A stretch of DNA of 64,000 bases, from assembly GCF_014200305.1 (NCBI RefSeq), contig NZ_JACHBL010000001.1, positions 2,592,227-2,656,226 of the forward strand, written 5' to 3'. How positions within the stretch are numbered: position 1 is the first letter of the stretch; every line of letters begins with the position of its first letter. This document shows, piece after piece, positions 51,790 to 59,417 of this stretch. Position numbers and translations under genes: made by a program. Source of the stretch: Neomicrococcus lactis. Its GTDB lineage: Bacteria; Actinomycetota; Actinomycetes; Actinomycetales; Micrococcaceae. The notes beneath the pieces were generated by a model that saw only the letters and a program-made list of their open reading frames with translations, was not told the origin of the DNA and made no database searches.

Positions 51790-54104
51790 AAGCGACGAGG
51801 GTGCTGCGGGAAGTTCTTGAGCAGAGCGGTGAGCAGTGCAATGGCTCCGGCCTTGCTGAGTGGATTGTTCTTGTTTCCGCACTTCGGACTTTGCACGCAA
51901 GACGGGCATCCCGATTCACACTCACAGGCGGAAACCGCATCACGGGTGGCTGTGATCCACTCGAAGGCGCGCTCATAGCCACGCTCCACGAACCCAGCGC
52001 CGCCCGGGTGCCCGTCATAGACAAAGATCGTGGGCGCTTCAGTATCAATGTGCAGCGCGGTGGAGACACCGCCGATGTCCCATCGGTCGCTCGAGGCAAC
52101 TAGCGGCAAGAGGCCGATCATCGCGTGCTCGGCAGCATGGAGCGCGCCGGGGACTTCATCGATCGAAATTCCGGCAGCGGCCAGACTTGTCTCCGGGATC
52201 GTGAACCAGACGGCCTTCGTGTGCAGATCGCGAGGCGGAAGCTCGAGCGGTTCCTCACCCAAGATCTCGTTACTGATGAGAGCTTTTCGCTGGAAGGAGA
52301 CCACTTTCGTCGTCACCACCACGTCACCCCACTGAGCGGTCACGGGTCCCCAATCCTCATGCCGCTGGACGTCAATGACGTCGATCTTCGTGATGTCCCG
52401 GGCTTGGGTATAGAAGTTGGGGTTAGCCCGAGTGACGAAAACGCAATGGTCCGTCTCGTTGAGCTCGTCCACCACGAACGTCTGACCCTGATGCGTGTAG
52501 ATAGCGCCGTTGTGAGCCTGGAAGTGGGTCTGCGGAGAGTCCATGGTGCCAAGCAACGCGCCAGTTTCGGTATCAACGATGTTGACCGGACCGCCACCAT
52601 CGGCACGGATGTTCACCATGCCGGCGGCCGATTGCGGATGCACCCAGAACCAGCCAGACGGCCGTCGTCGTAAGTAACCCTGCTCCACCAATCGATCCAA
52701 CAAAGCCGCCGCCGTGGGACCAAAGTCCTCCACTTCCTCGAGCTTGAGCGGAAGCTCTTCGGCTGCGGCACACAAGTGCGGACCCAAAACGTAGGGATTG
52801 GAAGGATCGAAAACGGTCGCCTCCACGGAACGATCAAAAATCGCCTCCGGATGATTGACCAAGTACGTATCCAGCGGATCATCGCTTGCTACCAACACGG
52901 CCAAAGCATCTTGACCGGCGCGGCCAGCGCGGCCGATCTGCTGGAAGAAGGACGCTCGCGTTCCGGGCCAGCCAGAGACCAAGACCGCGTCCAAACCAGC
53001 GATATCAATACCAAGTTCGAGCGCAGATGTTGAGGCGATGCCCAAGAGCTCGCCATTGCGCAGGCGCCGCTCGAGTTCGCGTCGCTCCTCGGGCAAGTAC
53101 CCGGACCGATACGCTGCAACGCGCTGACCCAACGCTGGATCCACTTCTTCAAGGTGTTTCTGGGTCAAAGACGCGATGGCCTCGGTGCCGCGGCGCGATT
53201 TGATGAAAGAGATGGTGCGAACGTGCGAAGTCACGAGATTGGCCAGCAAGTCCGAGGTCTCGGCGACCACGGAGCGGCGCCGTGGGGCACCGTTTTCGTC
53301 GGCAAAGTCGGTGAGCGGCGGCTCCCACAAGGCAACGGTGACCTCACCGTGTGGCGAGAAGTCGGTGGTGACGGCCGTGGCCTGCTGACCCACGAGCTTC
53401 CCGAAAGAAACTTCTGGCTCGGCAGAGGTAGCCGAGGCGCCAATGAACACCGGTGCAGACCCCAACCGACGGCAGACGCGGTTGAGCCGACGCATGAGGT
53501 TGGCGATGTGAGATCCGAAAACGCCCTTATAGGAGTGCGCTTCGTCGATGATGACGAACTGCAGATCGCGGAAGAATCGGGCCCACTGCGCATGGTTACC
53601 CAAGATGCCGTAATGCAGCATGTCCGGGTTGGTGAGCAGGAAATTCGCGTGCTCACGAATCCAGCGGCGTTCTTGCGGATCGGTGTCGCCGTCGTAGGTC
53701 TCAGCCCGCAGGCCAGGAAGTTTCAGTTCATTGAGCGAAGAGAGCTGATCAGCGGCCAAGGCTTTCGTGGGCGCTAAATAGAGGACTGTGCCCGCAAAAG
53801 GAGTCGCCTCGCTTTCTAGCACTCGGCTCAACGACGGCATGAGGTAGGCAAGTGATTTACCGGACGCGGTTCCAGTAGCCAGAATGACGTGCTGACCTTG
53901 CCATGCGAGATCGGCTGCCTGAATCTGGTGCAGCCAGGGACGTTCCACACCGCGGCGCTCATACGCTTCCCGAAGTGCGGGATCTACCCAGGCTGGCCAC
54001 GGACCCGTGACGGCCTCGCGCGACTCAACGGTTTGAACATGCTTGAGCGCTTCCGGCGCATCGCCGTATCCCAGCAAGGGAATGAGAGTGCGGAAATCAG
54101 TCAC
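51786..54104 (-). CDS. DEAH-box helicase of the helicase/secretion neighbourhood (DUF1998)
   Basis: 772 residues. LATGTASGKSLAYL (Walker A, about 77), DEAHSYKG (Walker B), GRAGRAGQDALAVLV (motif VI) and a DUF1998-type C-terminus with CECESGCPSCVQSPKCGN, four cysteines likely to bind an Fe-S cluster or zinc (MrfA-like). M. tuberculosis Rv3649 is the homologue; MrfA-type helicases act in repair of interstrand cross-links. The gene is always found beside actinobacterial Tad genes, hence the name, but no functional link is established. Starts with GTG. Confidence 0.93.
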   Translation of the reverse strand: MTDFRTLIPLLGYGDAPEALKHVQTVESREAVTGPWPAWVDPALREAYERRGVERPWLHQIQAADLAWQGQHVILATGTASGKSLAYLMPSLSRVLESEATPFAGTVLYLAPTKALAADQLSSLNELKLPGLRAETYDGDTDPQERRWIREHANFLLTNPDMLHYGILGNHAQWARFFRDLQFVIIDEAHSYKGVFGSHIANLMRRLNRVCRRLGSAPVFIGASATSAEPEVSFGKLVGQQATAVTTDFSPHGEVTVALWEPPLTDFADENGAPRRRSVVAETSDLLANLVTSHVRTISFIKSRRGTEAIASLTQKHLEEVDPALGQRVAAYRSGYLPEERRELERRLRNGELLGIASTSALELGIDIAGLDAVLVSGWPGTRASFFQQIGRAGRAGQDALAVLVASDDPLDTYLVNHPEAIFDRSVEATVFDPSNPYVLGPHLCAAAEELPLKLEEVEDFGPTAAALLDRLVEQGYLRRRPSGWFWVHPQSAAGMVNIRADGGGPVNIVDTETGALLGTMDSPQTHFQAHNGAIYTHQGQTFVVDELNETDHCVFVTRANPNFYTQARDITKIDVIDVQRHEDWGPVTAQWGDVVVTTKVVSFQRKALISNEILGEEPLELPPRDLHTKAVWFTIPETSLAAAGISIDEVPGALHAAEHAMIGLLPLVASSDRWDIGGVSTALHIDTEAPTIFVYDGHPGGAGFVERGYERAFEWITATRDAVSACECESGCPSCVQSPKCGNKNNPLSKAGAIALLTALLKNFPQHPRRF

Positions 54105-54184
54105 GAGCCTTCAAACTTCTTTGGTCACGAGGTAGGGAGAGGAGCTAACGGTAGTACGCGCCAAAATACTAGCTTCTAATGCGA

Positions 54185-54239
54185 GCGGTCCCGCTGTCAC
54201 CGGCAACGTTCAAGAGAAGCCTGGTAACAGCGGGACCGC
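54185..54239 (-). terminator. Long GC-rich hairpin after the acetyltransferase gene
   Basis: Nineteen-base arms (54221-54239 with 54185-54203, two mismatches) around a 17-base loop. No T-run, so mechanism unclear. Confidence 0.5.
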
Positions 54240-54263
54240 CCACTGAAGATTGTGTTGAAGCGC

Positions 54264-54959
54264 TTAGGAATGCGCGGTAGGGCTGTTGAGGATGTGCGGT
54301 TCGCCGCCCTCAAAGACGATGGCGGAGCCGAGGGTTTTCCATCCCAAATACTTGTAGAGCTCTTGACCGTCCTGGGTTGCCACGAGGAGACCGTCTACAA
54401 CTTCGCCTTCAAGGGCAATAGCTGCAAGAGCGCGCATGACCAACGAAGCGAAACCGCGTCGGCGGTAATCGGGATCGGTGATGATGCGGTCAAACACGGC
54501 TACGTCTCCCACAACTGAAACGTGGCCAGAAGCGGCGACAACGTCATGGTCATTCTCGGGGTGCAAAGAGACCCACGCGTGCTGACCATCGCGTTCAATC
54601 TGCCACTCAAATCCTTCGGCTGGGCGAGGATCTTCAACGTCGTGACCTGCCATGGCAGTCGACATGATGACTTCGTCCTGCGCAACTACGGACATGCCAG
54701 CCGTGCGAGCAGCCTTCACGAGCTCGGCGGTGTTGTCCGTAAAAGCCACCAACCGGCGGTTGGGGTGCTTGATGAGAGTCTCGGCGATAGCCACGAGCTC
54801 TTCGTTCGTCGGTTCATGGACAACGTATTCCCAGTCGCCCGTTGTGTCGTGACGGAGGGACGCATGGACCCGACCGTCGTGACGGTTGTCGTAGCCGCGG
54901 GCACCAGACCAGCCGGTGACCCAGGTGCCAATCAATTCATCGTTCGCGGAGTTAGCCAT
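54264..54959 (-). CDS. GNAT-family N-acetyltransferase
   Basis: 231 residues. The C-terminal half has GDVAVFDRIITDPDYRRRGFASLVMRALAAIALEG, the acetyl-CoA-binding motif A (R-R-x-G-x-A), followed by LVATQDGQELYKYLGW. The N-terminal half is more variable. Substrate unknown. TAAGGT (54966-54971) ends six bases before the ATG: leaderless. Convergence with nothing close; a hairpin follows at 54185. Confidence 0.85.
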   Translation of the reverse strand: MANSANDELIGTWVTGWSGARGYDNRHDGRVHASLRHDTTGDWEYVVHEPTNEELVAIAETLIKHPNRRLVAFTDNTAELVKAARTAGMSVVAQDEVIMSTAMAGHDVEDPRPAEGFEWQIERDGQHAWVSLHPENDHDVVAASGHVSVVGDVAVFDRIITDPDYRRRGFASLVMRALAAIALEGEVVDGLLVATQDGQELYKYLGWKTLGSAIVFEGGEPHILNSPTAHS

Positions 54960-55180
54960 AAGATGACCTTACCGTGAACTAACGCGTTCGAGGAGTGCTC
55001 CGCGCGCTCTGATACACGAATGAAACATGGCGCACTGCTTCCTCTAAGCGTTCTTGCAGTGAATGTCGAGACTCGCGAGTGACTAGGAATGTTAGGGTAC
55101 GGTCCCTGGCCGACACTCCAAGAAAATTCGCCACTTTTCACTTAAAAATATGACCGTCAAAAATCGCCTAAAATTGATAG

Positions 55181-56107
55181 GTGTCTTTGAGCCGAATTGC
55201 CTTGTTTTACGCCTTTACCCCGCTAGCTGACCCAGAAGCCATCCGCTTGTGGCAGATCTCCCTCTTGGAGCAGTGGGGCCTGAAGGGGCGCATCATTGTA
55301 TCCAAGCATGGAATTAACGGCACCGCCGGTGGTGAAATCACGGCCCTCAAGCAATATGTGAAGGCCACGCGCCAGTACCCAGGCTTCAAGAAGCTCGACG
55401 TGAAGTGGAGCGACGGCTCCGCAGATGACTTCCCGCGCATCTCCGTCAAGAATCGCAACGAGATCGTTTCCTTTGGCGCGCCTGAGGAACTCGTGGTGGA
55501 TGAGAACGGTGTCGTCGGCGGTGGCGAGCACTTGCGTCCCGAAGAGGTTCACGAACTCGTAGAGCAGAAGAAGGAAGCCGGCGAAGAGGTGGTCTTCTTT
55601 GACGGTCGTAACGCGTTTGAGGCCCAGATCGGCCGTTTCAAGAACGCGATCGTTCCCGACGTCGCCACCACGCATGATTTCATCAAGGAGCTCGACTCCG
55701 GCAAGTATGACGATCTTAAGGACAAGCCGATCGTCACGTATTGCACCGGCGGCATCCGTTGCGAGGTCCTCTCCGCGCTCATGAAGAACCGCGGCTTCAA
55801 AGAGGTGTACCAGCTCAAGGGCGGCATCGTCCGCTACGGCGAAACCTTCGGTGACAAGGGCCTTTGGGAAGGCTCGCTCTACGTCTTCGACCGCCGCATG
55901 CACATGGAATTCACGCCGGAAGCCGTCACGATCGGCGAGTGCGTGCACTGTGGCAAGGGCACCAACAAGTTCGAGAACTGCTCCAACTTGTCCTGCCGTA
56001 ACTTGCGTTTGTTCTGCGCTGATTGCGCGGCTGACCCGGTCAAGCGCGACTGCGGTCAGTGCTCTCGCGAAGATTCAGCTGCGGAAAGCGTTACGGCTTC
56101 CGTTTAG
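55181..56107 (+). CDS. trhO: tRNA uridine(34) hydroxylase TrhO (rhodanese-like)
   Basis: 308 residues from GTG 55181. [15 protein letters not shown] near the start and PDVATTHDF are typical of the YceA/TrhO family. The rhodanese domain contains YCTGGIRCE (CxGGxRC) with the catalytic cysteine. The C-terminal [16 protein letters not shown], then CADC, may bind metal. TrhO makes 5-hydroxyuridine at tRNA position 34 in an oxygen-dependent reaction. TAAAAT (55169-55174) ends six bases before the GTG: leaderless. Confidence 0.93.
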   Translation: MSLSRIALFYAFTPLADPEAIRLWQISLLEQWGLKGRIIVSKHGINGTAGGEITALKQYVKATRQYPGFKKLDVKWSDGSADDFPRISVKNRNEIVSFGAPEELVVDENGVVGGGEHLRPEEVHELVEQKKEAGEEVVFFDGRNAFEAQIGRFKNAIVPDVATTHDFIKELDSGKYDDLKDKPIVTYCTGGIRCEVLSALMKNRGFKEVYQLKGGIVRYGETFGDKGLWEGSLYVFDRRMHMEFTPEAVTIGECVHCGKGTNKFENCSNLSCRNLRLFCADCAADPVKRDCGQCSREDSAAESVTASV

Positions 56108-56124
56108 CGATATTCTGTCTGGCG

Positions 56125-56161
56125 AAATAGCGTCCGTCTCATGACGGGCGCTATTTTTTTT
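56125..56161 (+). terminator. Rho-independent terminator after trhO
   Basis: Fourteen-base stem (56125-56138 with 56143-56156, one G-U pair), loop TCAT, then eight T residues. Confidence 0.95.
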
Positions 56162-56168
56162 CACTACT

Positions 56169-56187
56169 GATTACGACGACGCTGGCC
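56169..56187 (+). repeat. Dispersed motif copy at a gene end
   Basis: GATTACGACGACGCTGGCC, antisense at the last codons (WPASS-stop) of the acetyltransferase, just after the trhO terminator. Confidence 0.5.
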
Positions 56188-56755
56188 ACAGTCCGATTGC
56201 GCCGTCTTGCGGATCGAGGTCTTCCGTTTCGGTGTGATACACCGTGAGTCCGCGTGCTTCGTAGTTCGGGATCGCGGCGGGGCCATCGAGACTGCACGTG
56301 TGAACCCACACGCGGGAGACCGGCGGTAGTGATTCCCAGCGGGAGTCCATGTCCCACGCTCGAGCGATACCTTCGCTCAGCAAGATGCCACCTAGTCCCT
56401 GACCCGTTGCTTCGGGGAAGAGGCCGAAGTACATGATCTCCACTTCAGTGGTCTCTACATCGGCTTCTTTGAGACGCGAGACGAGTTCCACGTAGCCGGC
56501 AGGAGCATGGTTGACGTAGAGAACGTACGTTTCAGTACCTTCTTGGCTGATCGCGTCTTGCCACTGCTGGCGACTCCAGATCAGTCGGTCCGCCCAATTG
56601 AGGTCGCTTCCCACGCTGCGATACAAGAACTTGGAGAAGTCCGCGCTGATATGTGGCATCAGGGCGATCTGGCACTGAGCCGGAAGCTCGCGCGCGGAAG
56701 CCTTGAGGGAGCCGGAATCAAGCATTTCTAGGTACGTCGTTGTTACAGAAACCAC
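56171..56755 (-). CDS. GNAT-family N-acetyltransferase
   Basis: 194 residues from a GTG. VEIMYFGLFPEATGQGLGGILLSEGIARAW is acetyl-CoA motif A (Q/R-G-x-G-G/A), and VSRVWVHTCSLDGPAAIPNYEARGLTVYHTE the motif B end. Resembles the ribosomal/antibiotic GNAT group of plain single-domain enzymes; substrate unknown. TAGTCT (56762-56767) ends six bases before the start: leaderless. The stop region contains a dispersed-motif copy. Confidence 0.84.
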   Translation of the reverse strand: MVSVTTTYLEMLDSGSLKASARELPAQCQIALMPHISADFSKFLYRSVGSDLNWADRLIWSRQQWQDAISQEGTETYVLYVNHAPAGYVELVSRLKEADVETTEVEIMYFGLFPEATGQGLGGILLSEGIARAWDMDSRWESLPPVSRVWVHTCSLDGPAAIPNYEARGLTVYHTETEDLDPQDGAIGLWPASS

Positions 56756-56815
56756 GCCTCAAGACTACAAGCGCGGCCACCCTCTCTGCGTTGGCCTGCC
56801 CACTAAACTAGCTTC

Positions 56816-58459
56816 GTGACTTCAATTGCGTCCGCAACCCCAGAATTTGCCGCAGTCCCCGACGCTCCGGCGAGCGGCGACGTCGTACTCCTTGACGCTC
56901 TCGCAGCGGAACTTGAAGCGGCACGCTTTTACTACGACGACATCGAGGCGTTTCTTGGCGCCGATGGATTTCAGGCGCTCAACCGCGAGCAAGTGACGCC
57001 AGCGCGGCGGATCATCGTGCGCGAGTTCACGAAGCCCCGCCCGCATCCACTCGCGGTAGTGCTGAGCCTGTTCATCATTGGCGATGAAGTCAATGCCACC
57101 CTGGTGCGAGACGCCTTCCCGACCCTCGGCGTGGAGGGTCTCGAGGAACTGCGGCTCATCGAGTGGACGGATTTCGGCGTCAAAGCCACGGTTGACTTGC
57201 GTCCACACGCTTCCGAAGCGAACGAGATTTGGGTTGCGAGCGACCTGGGTCAGCTGCAAGCGCCGGGCGTTCTGCGCAACGACTATGTGCTGGGAATCGG
57301 GCAGGCATCGCTCACCCTCGCTCGTTTTGTGGACCGCTCGCCGGTCAAGAGCGCACTCGACGTGGGTGCCGGTTGCGGCATTCAGACGTTCCATTTGCTG
57401 GACCACTGTGAGCGCGTGGTGGCGACCGATATCTCGGACCGAGCGCTCGCGTACACCCGCTTCAACGTGCTGCTGAACCGCCGTGCGTGGAACCTTGAGC
57501 CGCAGGACGTGCGCCGCGGCGGCCGATTGCATTTGGTGAAGGGCGACATGCTCAAGCCCGTTGCTGGTCAACGCTTTGACTTGGTGGTGAGCAATCCGCC
57601 GTTCGTCATTACTCCGCGTGTACCGGGCGGCGACGTGTTTACCTACCGCGACGGCGGACTTCCGGGCGATCAGCTGGTGGGGGAACTCATTACGCAGGTT
57701 CCGAAGGTGCTGGTTCCTGGCGGCCAAGTGTTCATGCTGGCCAATTGGGAAATCGCGCACGCCGATGGCGGCGAAGCGGAACTCGATTGGAAGAAGCGCC
57801 CTCAAGAGTGGATTGCCGCTGCCCATCAGGGAGGGCAACCGCTGGATTCTTGGTTTATCCAGCGCGACCAAGCGAACGGACACGAGTACGCCGAGACGTG
57901 GCTCAAAGACGCCGCTGAAGCACGTGACCCGGAATTGTATGCCCAGCGCTACGGACAGTACTTGGACGACTTCGCCGCCCGCAACGTCTACGGCGTGGGA
58001 TTTGGTATGGTCTGGCTCCGCGCGTTTGGCGGGGTCATTGAGCGCTACGAAGAAATTTTGCATCCGCTGGAGGAGCCCATCGGTCCGGCTTTCGCTGCCG
58101 CTGTAGAGCGCGCGGATGAAGCCGCGCAGTGGCAAGCGGCCGATGCCATGAAGGATCAGTATTTCGCGGTCCCAGATGATGTGACGGAAGAACGTCATCA
58201 GCGTCCGGGCGCAGAACACCCGAGTGTCATCCTGCTACGCCAGGGCGCTGGCTTCCGCCGCAGCACCATCTTGACGAGCGAGGCCGCCGGATTCGTGTCT
58301 GCGTGCGACGGTGATCTCAACGCGGGCGTGATCGCACAGGCCATCGCGACGCTCTCTCCGGACATTGCCGAAGAAGACGAAGCCGCCTTCGTGGAGAACT
58401 TGCTGCAGCAGATTGAGCACTTGTTCCTTATGGGATTTCTGCACGTCACCCACGGTTAA
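56816..58459 (+). CDS. Class I SAM methyltransferase, NPPF type
   Basis: 547 residues. N-terminal all-helical domain (about 20-150), then SALDVGAGCGIQTFHLL (SAM site, about 180), VVATDISDRALAYTRFN and LVVSNPPFVITPR (NPPF, the catalytic motif of amino-methyltransferases acting on adenine, guanine or glutamine). A C-terminal winged-helix-like part (about 440-547) ends the protein. The combination is a conserved actinobacterial family without a known substrate; rRNA or protein glutamine are possible targets. TAAACT (56804-56809) ends six bases before the GTG. Confidence 0.85.
   Translation: MTSIASATPEFAAVPDAPASGDVVLLDALAAELEAARFYYDDIEAFLGADGFQALNREQVTPARRIIVREFTKPRPHPLAVVLSLFIIGDEVNATLVRDAFPTLGVEGLEELRLIEWTDFGVKATVDLRPHASEANEIWVASDLGQLQAPGVLRNDYVLGIGQASLTLARFVDRSPVKSALDVGAGCGIQTFHLLDHCERVVATDISDRALAYTRFNVLLNRRAWNLEPQDVRRGGRLHLVKGDMLKPVAGQRFDLVVSNPPFVITPRVPGGDVFTYRDGGLPGDQLVGELITQVPKVLVPGGQVFMLANWEIAHADGGEAELDWKKRPQEWIAAAHQGGQPLDSWFIQRDQANGHEYAETWLKDAAEARDPELYAQRYGQYLDDFAARNVYGVGFGMVWLRAFGGVIERYEEILHPLEEPIGPAFAAAVERADEAAQWQAADAMKDQYFAVPDDVTEERHQRPGAEHPSVILLRQGAGFRRSTILTSEAAGFVSACDGDLNAGVIAQAIATLSPDIAEEDEAAFVENLLQQIEHLFLMGFLHVTHG
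56873..56890 (-). repeat. Dispersed motif copy
   Basis: Reverse strand GAGTACGACGTCGCCGCT, matching the 42721 variant at 17 of 18 positions. Encodes SGDVVL near the N-terminus of the methyltransferase. Confidence 0.5.
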
Positions 58460-58562
58460 TTCGTAAGGAAGCGGCTTCGCTTCTCGACAAGATACGAACA
58501 TTCTTCGTCATCTTGAGGTGCACGTCACATTAAATGCGAAACAACCATTAGACTTTTCCCTC

Positions 58563-59261
58563 ATGATGCAGAACAGTTCCGCCGGGACCACGGCGCTAGC
58601 TGAAGCGGTACGCAAAAATTCAGCGAACGCCGTCGTTATTTCGGATCCCCAGGCCATCCGGGCGCTCGCTCACGAGGCCCGGCTGGAAGCCTTGGAAGAA
58701 CTCTTCGCATCTCAGGCCTCACGAACCGCAACGGAGCTTGCTGGACGGTGTCGACTGACGCCGAGCGCTATGAGCTATCACTTGCGCGCTCTGGAGAAGT
58801 ACGGCTTCGTGATGCGCGCCCCGAGCGAGGGCGACGGACGCGAGCGACGCTGGCGCGCAGCCGGCGATCACCTCGTGGTTGGATCATTCCGCGAGTCATA
58901 TGCGGCCAAGAATGCGTATTTGAGCGTGCAGCTCAACGCCTTCCGAGATCGCCTCACGAACGAAATCCAATTCCGCGAAAGCGAGCGTGCGGAGAATATT
59001 GAGCCGCCCGCGGACCGCGCACCGGTACTCACCACCGGCCTCATGTTCATGAATGAGGAGAAACAAAAGGAATTCATTCGGAAGATGTACGCGCTTGTCG
59101 AAGAGTACGAGCACATCTCCGGTCCCGAAGAGCGCTCCATTGGTGGCGAGCGCTTGTATTACATGCTTTCTTTGCTGCCAGAACGCTTGAACCGCAACGC
59201 CGGCGCCCCGGTTGAGGACGAGGATTTCAAAGAGGACGACGACGCCGAGGCTAGTTCCTAA
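58563..59261 (+). CDS. ArsR-like winged-helix regulator
   Basis: 232 residues from ATG 58563 (ATG 58566 is equally possible; a GTG at 58518 is less likely). The helix-turn-helix region ALAHEARLEALEELFASQASRTATELAGRCRLTPSAMSYHLRALEKYGFV is typical of the ArsR/HTH_20 group that bind near their own or efflux genes. The second half (about 95-232) is an uncharacterised domain; no metal-binding Cys cluster is seen. Ends with EDDDAEASS, encoded by a dispersed-motif copy. TAGACT lies eight bases upstream. Confidence 0.82.
   Translation: MMQNSSAGTTALAEAVRKNSANAVVISDPQAIRALAHEARLEALEELFASQASRTATELAGRCRLTPSAMSYHLRALEKYGFVMRAPSEGDGRERRWRAAGDHLVVGSFRESYAAKNAYLSVQLNAFRDRLTNEIQFRESERAENIEPPADRAPVLTTGLMFMNEEKQKEFIRKMYALVEEYEHISGPEERSIGGERLYYMLSLLPERLNRNAGAPVEDEDFKEDDDAEASS
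59232..59252 (+). repeat. Dispersed motif copy at a gene end
   Basis: GAGGACGACGACGC then CGAGGCT, encoding EDDDAEA at the extreme C-terminus of the ArsR-like protein. Confidence 0.5.
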
Positions 59262-59417
59262 GCTGACCCTTCGTACCGGTGGGCCTGAGGTTGGTGCGAT
59301 ACTGTCAACTGCGCAAGGACAACGGCTGTGTTGCGAACAAGTGCGCACATGCAGTTACCCTTGAAAACAAGCGTCTTGATTGAAAGATGCGCAGTTCAGG
59401 CAGTAAAGAGGAGTCAA

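Noticed and set aside
52660..52680. Motif-like CTTACGACGACGGCC (reverse strand) in the helicase gene
   Set aside because: Encodes LRRRPSGW, which looks family-conserved, and lacks the GCMGCT end.
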